A stretch of DNA of 64,000 nucleotides, from contig NC_084721.1 of NCBI RefSeq assembly GCF_033807575.1, positions 1,178,001 to 1,242,000 on the forward strand, given 5' to 3'. This stretch comes from Cydia pomonella. Taxonomy: Eukaryota; Arthropoda; Insecta; Lepidoptera; Tortricidae. The stretch's first letter is position 1, and each line of letters begins with the position of its first letter. The position numbers and the translations under genes were made by a program. This document shows, piece by piece, positions 1 through 13,000 of this stretch. The notes under the pieces are model-generated. The model saw nothing but the letters and a program-made list of their open reading frames with translations, searched no databases and was not told the DNA's origin.

Positions 1-216
1 TTGTTTACACCTAATACTGACTCAAGTGGAATCCCGCCATGGTAAATGAAATGGGGTATACCACTGCTCTAAAGTATTGCCTTACTCACTAAAAAAACGA
101 GGTCACTCGACTGTCACTATCTTTTTGAAGCTGAGGACGACTGTAGGTGCTCTTACTCCTGAGGAGCGTAGAAAACTTCGATGTAAAACTGAGCCCCCGT
201 GATCCACTGAACTTAC

Positions 217-3200
217 TTCCCGTCAGTGGCATAAGCGACAGCCCCGGGCCACACATTGCTCCGCATAGTGACCACCGCCCGCTCGGGCGCTAACAGGGTA
301 CTCTTCCGTGCGGTCCACGCGCGCAGCCCTTCGACACGCCCGTCTTCTGACAGAGGAGACATGAGAGAGGGACCGGTCTCGGGCGCTATGGGCGGCGGCC
401 CTTCGTCATCTTCTTCTTCGAGAGCTTCGTCCTAAAAACGTAGCAATTCCTTGTGTAATAAGAGTACTAAAATCGCGTTGAATTTTTATATATTTTTGTA
501 TGTGCTAAGAAAGCCGGTTCTGACGATGTTCCTTGTGGTGAATAGATGGATGAACCAAAATTCTGCTTTTCAGAAATAAGGAAAAAAGTTGCATTTGATA
601 GCGACTCTCGTGGTGGCTTAAGGTATACAGGGTGGATAATTTAAACGGGGCAATAAGGGCATTAGTTATAACAATAGGCCAAAATGGACGTATTAGATAA
701 TTAACGGTGATTAGCATTTACCCCTAGATTTATGGAAAAATTACAGTCGTAAATTACGATTTCATTTCTGTCCAAAATCAAAAGTTTCTTAAGAGACCAA
801 CCACGATTACGGCACTAGAAAAACTCACTATTCCCCCTGTTAGAGTTCCACCAAATAGTCCGTTCCTGCTGTGAGCTGTGGCGTGGCGGCCCTGGTGCAC
901 CCAGTACGTCATGTCCGGGTCCAGCAGGTCCTTAATGGTGTGGCCTCGGTAGAAGGAGTTCACGTACCATCCCCGCGTTGGGGTTCCACCAAATAGTCCG
1001 GCCCTGCTGTAATATGTGGCCGCCGCGGTGCTCCCAGTATGTCATGTCCGGGTCCAGCAGGTAGTTAATGGTGTGGCCTCGGTAGAAGGAGTTCACGTAC
1101 CATCCCCGCGTTGGGGTTCCACCAAATAGTCCGGCCCTGCTGTAATATGTGGCCGCCGCGGTGCTCCCAGTATGTCATGTCCGGGTCCAGCAGGTAGTTA
1201 ATGGTGTGGCCTCGGTAGAAGGAGTTCACGTACCATCCCCGCGTTGGGGTTCCACCAAATAGTCCGGCCCTGCTGTAAGATGTGCCGGCCGTGGTGCACC
1301 CAGTACGTCATGTCCGGATCCAGGAGGTCCTTAATGGTATGGCCTCGGTAGAAGGGGTTCGGATTGAATGCCATGTCGCCTAAAAGACAACAGTATGGGG
1401 TTATCATGATAAGATTTGGTACCTAATAAGAGACCGGTGGCTTCTCTGACTAGGATAGGATCAATATATTTACATTACATTTCTCGAAGACCTCTTTCAC
1501 AATAGTGTACTTAAGTATATTGCCAAAGTATGAAAGAACCTAGAAAAGGAAATTACTGATCTGTAACGAAGTTAGATCTTAGTCAACTCATAATAGTGCC
1601 TAAAAGTAAAAGGGTGCGACTTATGAAACGTGGTTAAGATAAATACAATTCGACGATTTAAAAAAGTTTGACCATGAGGATGAATGGCTTTGAGGACAAC
1701 GAGTAAGGGTGGTCAAATGGAAGTCTCTGTTTGGGGCGAACTACTAAGCTAATGATAAGGGTAAGGAAAATAGTTTACCCATGCCCTCTTCCATGTCGAT
1801 ATCCTCCTCCTCTTCACCAGATCCGAAGGTGTAGAAACCCTGCGGGGAGATGGAGGTGGAGGCCTGGATACGCGCAATTTGGGCACGCAGGTAGTTACGC
1901 TCTGTACCGTCGAACGGCGGGAACGTTTGGATCTGCGTGAGAAGGTAGAAAGATGACAAACGTCACTAAATACCTACAAATTAGAACAAAGTGTTTGTTA
2001 ATTAGAAGGTAAAAAACCATACAGCAGGTGAATTGCTTAAATATAACCAACTTCGACTCATGTTAGGGTAACGCAATTACCTCATACCTGAATCCCGAAC
2101 ATAAAGAACATTAAGTATATGTCTTAGCGAATGGAGGCAGTCGTAGGTTGGTTTATCTGGTTCATCAGTCTTATCAGCAGGATGTGATGGGTCGGTCGGT
2201 TACACTCGTGCAACACATGTCAGTGCGAGAATAGAAAAGTCGAGCTGTTATGAAGTGTCATTACAACCAGTAATTAGGTACTGTAAGAAGTATAGGATAA
2301 CATGCTTATGATAGCAATTTCACCTCCGTGTCCAAGTCCCCGGTCATGCAGTGCACAGTCAGCCGCGCCACCCGGATCTGATCCGGTGTCACGTCCGGAA
2401 GACCCGTCCATGCCTCTCCGGGAACGTTGCAGACCCAGTAAACCTGCAATCGTATGAAAATACAAAAAGACTAGAAGACGAGTCGTGTTCATGGAACTGT
2501 GGGACGATATTCATTATATCAGTTAGTTACGTACACAGTTATAAATAAGTAGGTACTTGACAAACAAGTACCCTTCCAAGTCTTCCAAACTAAGACCAAA
2601 AGAGATCGAGTCCTCAGAAGAGCATACGGAGTCTTCTCCAAACATTTTGAATATTCACAGAAATACTTTGTTTTTCACGCGCGTATCACGGTAGCGCCAG
2701 CGGAGTTCGTAATTCAATCGAATTATGAATAGGTATAATTACTGTCTAAGGATTCAATTGATCGGAGCAGTCGCACAGATTATACCATCTCCATCATTGT
2801 TTAGTCAGCATGATGGCCAAAGTGCTGGCCAAAACGGAATACAACTTTATTTCTATGGTAACAAAGGTGCATTACGATATATCTGGCCACTTTGGCTGCT
2901 TCTATTTATTTGATGCCGACTGTATTGTCTACCAGTGATCATTATGTAAAGTACCTTCTTGTTTACACCTTGGCCAGGCCTTTCCACCGGGATGGGCGGT
3001 GGGGGTTGCCACGTGGGCTCGGGAACGGGCGGCAGTTTCGGAGGCACCGGCTCCTTGTTCTTGTCTTCCACACCTTCGCCTTCTCCCTCTGCAGACAAAT
3101 TGTACAGATTTTGGTAAGAGACGAGGAAAAGAAAAAAGTCACCGCATTAAGCATTCGAATATTTCGAATCACTGATATAAAATTTCACAATTTTTACACA

Positions 3201-6200
3201 TTATTAATTATAAAAAAGAACTTAATCGCGTAAGCTTAAGCTTTAAAATTTTCCTCCGACGTTTTGAGGACGGCGTTGTGCCCGTAGTCTCGGAGAAGAC
3301 CACCAGACCACCTACGTCCACCACCACACCACTCCACTCCGAGCTGTAATCTCAATCTAATCTCGGACAACGCCGTACTCGAAACGTCGGAGAAAAACTT
3401 TAAAGCCTTATTAATTATACGCGATTAAGTCCCGCTTTATAATTAATAACATGATTCGAGTTTCGGCTTTAGGACACCGTGCTACTATTAGTCTAGGCAG
3501 GTAGATTTCAAAAGAAAAAATTAAAACACGAAATTCAATCAATAATCCATCCAAATCCAGCGATTGCACTACTCTCTTGCCGTTCGGAAACATCCTTTCG
3601 GCTGCGCTAAACGAAGTTGCCGTTCAGCTCCATCGAACTAAAATATAGTATACACACTCTGCCAGTAAATAAGAAAGTAATATATATATGAAATATTACC
3701 CAATTCCTTGTGTTCGTCTGCGCCTTCCTCTCTGTCTTCCATGTCCTCACCTTCCCCTGGCATATCTTTCATCTCGAATTCCTGCACAATGATAAGATTA
3801 TTATCCGTGATCCGTGCACGTAAGTCATTAAACTCAGTTCCGTTTAAACTTCCACATCCTTAGCCTAATACTCGTAGATTAACATGAAAAGGCAAGACCA
3901 ATTAAGACCGGGAAGTAAATATACCAATATTCGCATGCATTGAGAGACCAAGAATGTAGATCGGTACTACGAGACTAGTCTTCCTTGTTGTCACATTCTT
4001 GCCAGAGTGGTCCACCTTAACAGGTATACTCGTACACATTAAGTTCTGTCTCGTTAAAGCAATGTGCTAAAATACTGAAAATATTCGTCAGCTCTATCCA
4101 TTTCACAATGAATATGAGGGAAAGCAAAATCATCAAAGTTGGAATAATTGGAATATATATTGGATTTTTAGTGAAAAACTTGTAGATTGGTGCGAGTGCG
4201 TCCTGGAAAAGGGTTATTATTGTATATACTCGTATGTGCCCTATGGAAAACTTGCTCACCCTTATCCTTCTATCCAGCTCTTCTACAGTGAGATCCGTTT
4301 CAGCGACGTAGTAGTTCTGTTTCGTGCCAAATATTTTACCGAAAAACCTGTAAATAAAATATATACCTATGAATTAAAAAATCGCACCTTAAGTAGTCTT
4401 TATCCTACGAACAGTGTACTATGACTTCCAATGGCATTACAAAGGTCATAAAAAAGGCGGAAAGATGGAACATCTCTCTGGTTGTAGGTAATTTACAAGC
4501 TTTCCCGCCTTTTCTTACCTGACATTGGACACGGGCTCCTTGATTCCCAGCATCTTCAGCGCTATGAACACAGCGTAGCACTCGCTGGCCGGCAGACCGT
4601 ACCCGCCCTGTCAAATAAGGTCATTTAATGCGTCATTGGATATTTAGTACATATACGAATGTACGATATCATGTCACTAGAATGATTCTAGTAGAATCTG
4701 GAACAGTCCAACTGGAGAGGTGTAACTCTAGTGTAGAACTCTTCCGACCTATCTAGGTTTTTTTTACTACTAGATGGCAGCACAACTATTTCCTTATGCG
4801 CTAGCTATTGACTATTGTTTCACTACATTACAGTAAGCAAATTAGTTTGAACTCTCACTAATAGATGTCTTTATCAAATCTTTTTCGACTACTCACCGCT
4901 AGATGTCAGCATAAAAATGTATTTTAACGCCATCTGTTAGTCAATAGACAAATGAAGTAAATTTGTTTCACCATTTGATGGCAGTAATTATATTAGTTCA
5001 ACGTATGGCCACTAGATGGTTCTAATAAATATAGTTCAAATGTTTGTAACTTGTAAAATGTTTGTTACTGTGGGACTTAGTCAATTTGTGTAATAATGTC
5101 CTATAATATTTATTTTTATTTATTATTATTATTTAACTACCACTAGAAGTCAGTGTGCTATTTATTCGTTTTAGAATAAATGTATTTTGGCTTTTCAACA
5201 CATCTAGATCGGCGCGAGCTTAAGGCTATGTTTCCACCAGAGATATGGGAGGATGCGTAGCGAGAGATGTGTTTGACCAATAATAAGAGATGTGTTTGAG
5301 AAATAATATAATCACTTCATTTACCTATCCTCGCTTAACGCAGCTCTAGTTAGTGGACAATGACCTATTGGTTCTAAATAATCAATTTATTTGTATACTA
5401 ATAATACTAGCCCGCAGTAATGAAATAATACTTACGTCTTTCTTATTGCAACGATAATTATTATACTTACCTCTCGGAAATAATAATTGTGCTCGACGAG
5501 ATCTGCTATACGAGCTTTATTGCCCTCCTCTTCCAAATCCAACTCCTGTTCCTCCTCGTCCATCCCATCCATCTTTTCGCACTTGCTAGCCACCAGCTGA
5601 AGGAGAAACTAAGACTAGAAGACGGTAACTGACGACCAGGAGTCATAAAATGTCACGTTTCCAAGTAAAAAGTCCCACTTTGTAGCTTGCCATAAAGACG
5701 CTTTGACAAGTTTTTCGTATGTGTTTATACGAAAACCTTGTCAAAGCGTCTTTATGGCAAGCTAGAAAATAAAGTGGGACCTTTGACTAGACTTCGACAC
5801 AAATATACTTTGTACTTGTGTAATTCGAAAAATGTCCAATGCTGGCTTGCCAGAGTTTACACTCAACTTCATAAAGTATTCGTTGTGAATTCATTTTTTA
5901 ACTAAGCCAGTCCGTCAGTTCGCGCGGACATCCCCGCATGTAGCTCCCATCTCCGATTGTTTGATCTTAGACTAGTAAATACTAAAGCAGTATTTATACC
6001 CGGTACATCTCCTCTTGCAACCGCACGGTGGCAAGTTGCGGCGGTGCGAGATACACGTCATTCAGCAGATCGAAGTTTGGCCGAAACTTGTCCAGTTTTA
6101 CCCCCCACGAATACTGTTCAAAGTTGTCCACGACGTCCGGAGGCTTTGTGGTCAGGATCTTGTGCACAAGATCCACCATGTGATCATATCTGAGAAAGTA

Positions 6201-6529
6201 GGATATCTATTCAGGCGGAAGGTAAACGGTATCTTTAAGATTTAAGTAAACAGTGCAGTGCAGCCCTTACAGCGCGTGTGAATTTATAGTTCCATGGGCT
6301 CTTAGCAAACCGCTTATATACAGTACAGGCCTTGTTGACTGGCTAAACATAGGAATAGACTGATCAAAACCAGAGCACCTATCTTATCAGATACTTACAA
6401 CGAGTCTCCCGTAGCTGCACTCTGTTGTTTGAGGAAGTTCTTAGCTAGAATAAGGTCATTGTTAAGATCTGGGAGTATATTTTCTGTGGCAGCTATCAGC
6501 TCCGGCTCGCACATGTAAGGCTGAGTCAT
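217..6529 (-). CDS. RSPH4A: Radial spoke head protein 4/6 (RSPH4A/RSPH6A type), 3' end cut by window
   Basis: Component of the radial spoke head of motile cilia and sperm flagella, which couples the central pair to dynein arms. Exons in transcript order: 6529-6399, 6189-6000, 5596-5471, 4607-4519, 4347-4260, 3781-3700, 3088-2955, 2443-2324, 1932-1779, 1379-1234, 431-217; all junctions are GT-AG and the frame is kept for 1475 nt (491 codons). The start is ATG at 6529 (MTQPYMCEPEL). Family-typical stretches are YNNN-like HNYYFRE, YGLPASECYAVF, VRFFGKIFGTKQNYYVAE, VYWVCNVPGEAW, NYLRAQIARI, SPQGFYTFG, WVHHGRHILQQGR and RSNVWPGAVAYA. Acidic linkers lie near 120-130, 250 and 370. The last donor (GTAAGT at 216-211) points to at least one further exon left of the window, carrying the usual WGHKY region. 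Introns carry repeats, including a 133-bp duplication of the tenth exon. An insect genome may hold one gene for vertebrate RSPH4A and RSPH6A, so the symbol is approximate. Confidence 0.92.
845..1379 (-). repeat. Tandem exon duplication in the radial spoke gene, four copies
   Basis: Four head-to-tail copies of the exon that encodes the YRGHTIKDLLDPDMTYW segment. On the plus strand, units start at 845, 983, 1116 and 1249; spacings are 138, 133 and 133 bp. The middle two units look identical over 133 bp. Only the unit at 1234-1379 has a proper acceptor (pyrimidine tract then AG at 1381-1380) and a frame that joins the downstream exon. A 133-bp unit is not a multiple of three, and reading from the real exon into the next copy meets TAA at once. 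The unit nearest 845 has a 5-bp insertion and its own GTGAGT donor. The extra copies therefore lie inside the intron and are probably not used. Confidence 0.9.
3201..3449. mobile_element. TIR foldback element in radial spoke intron
   Basis: Inverted repeats of about 85 bp face each other. The left arm runs TTATTAATTATAA...ACTTAATCGCG...CTCCGACG...GGCGTTGT and the right arm is its near complement ending AATTAATAA. The middle is a C/A-rich stretch. No open frame. It fits a non-autonomous DNA transposon. Confidence 0.7.
4720..5060. repeat. Degenerate repeats with CTAGATGGCAG-like motif, intron
   Basis: The motif CTAGATGGCAG or close variants recurs near 4770, 4900, 4940, 4977 and 5010 on both strands in the intron between radial spoke exons 3 and 4. 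It is probably a decayed element. No coding signal is visible. Confidence 0.35.
5061..5125 (+). mobile_element. 3' tail fragment of tRNA-derived SINE family A
   Basis: The stretch TGTGGGACTTAGTCAATTTG followed by TGTAATAATGTCCTATAATA matches the 3' tail of the full SINE at 28666-28930. The tRNA-like head is missing. Confidence 0.6.
5672..5780. mobile_element. Hairpin MITE, family GTCCCACTTT
   Basis: Near-perfect palindrome of about 109 bp. Arms begin GTCCCACTTTGTAGCTTGCC and carry AAAGACGCTTTGACAAG; the loop is near 5720. A second, longer member lies at 16129-16282. It sits in the intron between radial spoke exons 2 and 3. Confidence 0.8.
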
Positions 6530-7039
6530 ATTTGAATTGTTATTAAAATAGCTTTAATAGTTAAAAGTACAACCCTTATCCTATTATTTCATCAAGAAAT
6601 ACATTTGAATTATAATAACAACTGTCTGAAAAATTATCAATGAAATTCAATAATACAAGCATAGAAATGTGCCACGGATGACGGTTAAATTATTTGTTTA
6701 AGTGTTTCAAATCAAAAATAAGGCGGTTTAAATACGTGAATGAAAAAGACGAGGTTGATGTCGAACCTTCACTGTAGTACAAGAAGTTGTCCCATTCTGG
6801 TAAGTTTCCGATCAACCCCCCGAAAGCAGCTGATTGTCAATGTCAAATACATATGAATGAACTTCTTAATTTTGGCACGAGTTTCGCGATATTTTTACCA
6901 TTTACGTACAGTGTATATGTTTAAACTTACGTAACTAGTTTAAATTATCTTAAACAGCGAACTACGTATATGTAATGATTACTTGATTCCAAACTGTGTT
7001 CAACAAATCGACATAACCTCAAAACCAAAACAAATCGAA
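6530..7039. promoter_or_regulatory. Shared divergent promoter interval
   Basis: 510 bp separate the start codons of the minus-strand radial spoke gene and plus-strand MTG1. Both promoters and 5' UTRs must lie here unless untranslated exons exist elsewhere. I see no clear TATA box or CpG cluster, and no coding signal. Confidence 0.5.
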
Positions 7040-10000
7040 ATGGCAACAAAATTCAACCCCGCGGCGTACAATTTTCGCAAAAAATGCCCTTTCGTGAGCA
7101 AGGACCTGCTCCGCTGGTTCCCGGGTCACATGAACAAGGGCTTAAAACAAATGCAGAGAAAGTTAAAGTCCGTCGATTGCGTGATTGAAGTTCACGACGC
7201 AAGAATACCCTTTACTGGCAGAAATCCCATATTTACGAATACTTTAACAGGTGCAAAGCCTCACATACTAGTTCTTAATAAGAAAGACTTAACTATAAGT
7301 TCATTAATACCGCGGATAAAGGAGCAGCTGAAGGCAGAAGAGGGAGTGCAAAATATAGTGTTTACAAACAGTAAAGACCAAGGTTGTCGCGGATTGAAGA
7401 CCTTAAGGCCCCTGATGGTTGACCTTATTAAAGACTCGAATAGGTAATTATGTATTTTTTATATATTACTTATCAAAAAAAGGCTTTTATAAAAAAAATT
7501 CAGAACATCCCACTATAATTTGTTTTTTTAGCATGAGTAAGAAGGTAGGCGATTTTGTCATGTCTTTTTATTGAAAAAAACTTTTGAAAAATAAGTCACG
7601 GCAAATATGTATCATACTTACAAAATTTTACAGTATGGTCATGTTGAGAGTTCCCATGGCCACCGCCACTGGCTGTATCCATTATTAGATCAGCTCCATG
7701 CTATTGCATTGTCTTCCGATTTACATATGTATGCAAAACTTCAGCTCAATCTGAAATTGGGAACCAATCAAATTTAGCTTCCACGATTTGACCCACACCA
7801 TTAACTAACAGGGCAAGTTAAGTAAAAGCTTGTAAAATTTTATTTACCATACTTTTCCCACTAATCCCCTCATTAACTTTACATATAGTTAAGACTACCA
7901 AACCAAATACATAATGTTAATGATTGTTTACTAGGTATAACAGAAGCGAAGAGTCCGACTACAATGTAATGATCATCGGGGTCCCAAACGTGGGTAAATC
8001 ATCGTTGATCAACATGCTCCGCTCCAGGAACATGGGCATCGGGCATGCGTTGCCAGTCGGTGCGGTGGCTGGGGTCACCCGCAGTGTCTTGATGAAGATC
8101 AGGATCAACAATAATCCCAATATATTCATGTTGGATACGCCTGGTGAGTCACAATATATATATATATTTTTTTTTATTTTTTTTTAGAAACAAACTGTCA
8201 TTCATTAACATTAATCAGTGGATTAAGCAGCAGTAAATAGACCTATAGTTTCCTTAATTTACATATCAAAATACGTGGATTAACATCTAAAAACAAAAGT
8301 GAACTTCTAAGTCATGTGGAATTTAAGCTAAATAACAAGCAAAGATGTATATATCTTAATTATGAGAAAAACATGCTTGGTATTTCTTTATATAATATAT
8401 AAGCATTCACATAACATACAATACAATACAAATACTCTTTATTGCACACCTCAATACAGAAACAGTACAAATAATACAACACATAAAGAAGAGGTAAACA
8501 ACAGGCGGTCTTATCGCTAGTTTCAAGTTTCAAGTTTCTTTATTTGGCCAAGTAACAACAGAACGTTACATCTAGCATGTCAAAATACAGGTCATTGCTA
8601 AAACTAATCATGCAATGTCTTATTAGGTATATAGGTAGACAAAATTATATAAATCAAAATATATTAAATGGTAAATGATCAAATACATCAATATAATACA
8701 GTATAAAAGCACCTACGCTTAGAATTATTTTACATAATAAAATCATAATTTTTCATTTTATCTGTAAATTCATTAATTGAGTAAAATGGATTTAATTGGA
8801 AGAAACGTTTAAGTTTATTTTTAAATTGTATGCATGTTAAATTAGTTATGTGTAGAGGCAATAGATTGTAAAGGGTAACTTTTAGGGAGATACCTTGCTT
8901 AAATGTTTTAACTAGCTTAGTCGAAGGAACGCATAGTTTATCCTTATTACGCGTATTATATGTATGAATGTCCTTCCGTGTTTTAAAATCATTTTTGCTT
9001 TTGTGGATTTCTAACAGGCTATTAAATATAAATAATGAAACTACTATCATGATTCTACTTTTTATAAATAAATCTCTGGCTGTACTGCCTTTGCGTAAGC
9101 TAAATATAATTCTTACAGCTCGTTTTTGTGATATAAGAATTCTTTGTATTCCAACCGCATTGCCCCAAGTAGTTACGGCATAATTTAGATGAGCGTGAAC
9201 CAGTGCGTAGTAAGCCGATAAAAGTGTTTTACGATTTATTAAGGGCCTCAGTTTTAATAGCGCGTAATTACCAGAAAAAGCTAAAAAGCGATCTCTTCCA
9301 GACAACCTTTAGGTAGCGGAATTAAAAAAATAAATAAATATATGTTATGTCAGTAGGTGTTCCAGATGCAATAAAAGAAGTCTAGCACACATAAACACAA
9401 AACAAAATAATATATCATATACAAATATGAATAAAAAAGATATATAAATACATATATATATATATATATATAATAAATGCCAGCTATAAGTGACAGCAAT
9501 ATAGTTACGATACAGATAAGAAAAGGCACGTCAAAGACTTGTTGACTTCGTACCCTACTTTCGATGTTACCCCGATGTGCCTAATTTGTCACTGCATATA
9601 ACAAAACCAATATTTGTGCCTTAATTACTGCTCCGAGCAGTTTTTTTTTTAATACTACGTCGGTGGCAAACAAGCATACGGCCTGCCTGATGGTAAGCAG
9701 TCTCCGTAGCCTATGTACACCTGCAACTCCAGATGAGTTACATGCGCGTTGCCGACCCTAACCCCACCCCCCTCGTTGAGCTCTGGCAACCTTACTCACC
9801 GGCAGGAACACAACACTATAAATTAAAAATCCACATCTAAATTTATAGTTGTGAGCTAAGCAAATAATGAGTGATATAACAATGCCATCAGGAGAGGATC
9901 ACACTATAAATTTAAAATACAAATACAAAAGTACTTTCCAAGTTAATATGTTGTTCTATAAGTATTGGACATTACACAGTGCCCTTTCAATAAAAGAATT

Positions 10001-13000
10001 CCCTCATTGTATTAAAGTTTCAAATTCCATGTGAGAAAACATTTTTTTTTTAATACTACGTCGGTGGCAAACAAGCATACGGCCTGCCTGATGGTAAGCA
10101 GTCTCCGTAGCCTATGTACACCTGCAACTCCAGAGGAGTTACATGCGCGTTTCCACTTTATCATTTCAGGCATCTTAGAGCCGTCAGTGACAGACATCGA
10201 AATGGGTTTAAAGCTGGCCCTGTGCGGCAATCTCCAAGATCACCTGGTGGGCGAGGAAGCCATCGCAGACTACCTGCTGTACTGGCTCAACAAGCATGGC
10301 TGCTTCCGCTATGTAGACTACATGGGACTGCTGGAGCCCTCCGATGACATAAATAAGGTCAGAACATAGATTTCATAGGTTTGACGAATTGTAGTCTTCA
10401 GTATATGATTTAAGGGGCTCCCTGCGGTTTTCATCGATTTTTGATAAGTTTTGAGTCGTTACTCTTATATTTGCACTACAGATTGAATTATAAGACAAAC
10501 TGCCATCGGTTCTTCAATCTTTTATCTCCATTCTTGTCTGCCGGATTTTGAAAAAAAATGAAATACTAATTTTTTATGATTTTTTTAAACATTATCTAAA
10601 GAAACACTTTTTCATAACTCGATTGCTGTGAAGGATCTCACATATACGAAATCTACTTATTTGGGTTCATCTGGTCAGACTTTAACTTAAAACTAATTAA
10701 CACTAAAGTTATGGCCAGAAAACCAATTTTTGGCCTAAAATTGTTTAGGTTTAACTTTGATGCCAAACATTCAATTCAAATTCAATTTATTTATTTATAA
10801 AACAATAATTGTTGAACTTTTAATTATATTTATTTGCCTTGCCTTGTATTTATATATTACAGGCCGCATTTTTGTTCGGGAACATTCATATTTGTTCACA
10901 TTAAAACAAGACAAGGTAAACACGAGAACACAGTTTAGAAATAAACTACGATTACCAAAGACTAATCTAGAGATGTGTTAAAATAGTCCCCAATATAAAT
11001 GTATTTTAATAACAAATATAGTTCTCAATTATAATAAGCTAGAAACTCGAAACCTAGAGTTTAAAAATAAAGAGTAAAAAAAAAAATTGATATTATTATT
11101 TGTCTGTTATTATTCGGTTAAGGATTTTATTAGTGACGATAGTTTGTAACATATTTTTTTAAATATTATTAATTATTATTTTAAAATGAGAAATCTTGTT
11201 TTGTTTAGTTTTAAGTTAATGTTGTGTGCCCTTACAGGGTGTCCTAGGTCTGACTTGTATTTTATTGTATAATAATCTTGATTTACGATATGTACATGAC
11301 TTTATAACGAATAAATGATATGAAATGATATGATATGATAGTTTTCGACCGTGTAGATACATTTTTAGAGCACTTCTTGTCTTCTTGTTCACGCAAAGTG
11401 GGAATGAAATCAAAAATTATTACATACTTTGCTAATCCGCGAAAAGATAACCTGCTAGTCATAGTGCTAACCCGTTATACTAACTTGCTGTCGTTGTTTT
11501 AATTGGTATGGATTTCCGCAAAGTAACGCCTCATTCTATTCATTAAAGTGGGAATGCATTTTTTATCCCTTATGAATTCACAGTTATGACAGTTTTAAGC
11601 ATGGAGATGCCCTAATATTGCCTATGCTCTACATGTTGCTCGGAAAGTTTTAGTGTTTGGGGATGGAGCTGAATGGCAAGCACAATGTCAAGGTGGTAGG
11701 GTAACCTTACACTTTCGCTAAACATGGGGCCGCTGCGCCCAATGGGAACGAGTGTTCCGACTCCAGAAACGAGCAGTTAGGTGTATTGGTACCTTAAGAC
11801 ACGCCAGCAAAGGAACTATTTAAAAAATTAGGCCTACTCACACTGCCTTCAATTGTGGTTGTGCAGGTAGCTAAGTACAATCAACCAATTTGAATCCTAG
11901 GCCACTATAGAACCTTGTCGCTTTAACTACTCTATACATGACATGCATCACTCAATAAGTACTGTCGTAGAAGTTATGACATGGTTCTATAGTGGCCTAG
12001 GAATCAAATTGGTTGACCGTACATAAGGGACAATATATCGAACTACAAAACGAATGGAATGATACATAACTTTAACACTAGGAATGCCGGGAAACTAGTT
12101 AGTGTAGGTCGCAAACTTATAAAATTAAATAAGCTTACCCATGTAATGGGGCCCACAGTTTACAATAAACTGTCTAGAAACATCGTCAAAGCTCCCAATT
12201 TAATTAGCTTTAAGCGCAGATTAAAAAACTGGCTTATCGAGCGGCCATTCTACATCTACCAAGAGTTCTGTGCTCACAAATAATCAAAATTGTAGAAATA
12301 GTATTACCTACTTAATTAATAGTACATTACGATACAAGTGCGAAAAATAGGAAGTTCGAAACGAGTGGCGATAAATTAAAACACGACCGAAGGGAGTGTT
12401 TTTAATCGGCACGAGTTGCGAATTACCTATTCGCACATGTATCGTACAACGTTTTACAGTACATATAAATAAATAAATAAATATTATAGGACATTATTAC
12501 ACAAATTGACTAAGTCCCACAGTAAGCTCAATAAGGCTTGTGTTGAGGGTACTTAGACAACGATATATATAATATATAAATATTTATAAATACTTAAATA
12601 CATAGAAAACATCCATGACTCAGGTACAAATATCCATGCTCATCACACGAATAAATGCCCTTACCAGGATTTGAACCCGGGACCATCAGCTTCGTAGGCA
12701 GGGTCACTACCCACTAGGCCAAACCGGTCGTCAAACACAATAACATATGGCGCTTTAAATGTTTGACACAGTAACGTAATATGCTAATTTTCGCACTAGT
12801 GCGGTAAAGTAGTGCCATATGTACTGTAAAATAATATAAATGTTGAATAATGTACCTATATGTAAAATGTAAATAGTTAAAAATTTATCCTAATTTATAT
12901 ATAATGTTGACGTATAATCCATCCATGAGGTTTTACAAATAAAGATGATTATGATTATTTATGTCAATTAACAAAAGATAATTTACAGTACATATGGTGC

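Larger units (their letters stand above)
11640..12955 (+). mobile_element. Second 5'-truncated LINE, interrupted by nested elements
   Basis: Decayed reverse transcriptase C-terminal region. The frame near 11715-11820 reads like W-x-R-x-FRLQKRAVRCIG with stops; a 74-codon frame at 12059-12283 reads FNTRNAGKL, VMGPTVYNKLS and FKRRLKNWLIERPFY, homologous in layout to the LINE at 8521-9308. A tail with repeated GATTAT units ends near 12955. A palindromic MITE (11881-12016) and a foldback element (12320-12830, itself containing a SINE) are inserted in it. It lies in MTG1 intron 3, sense orientation. Confidence 0.75.
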
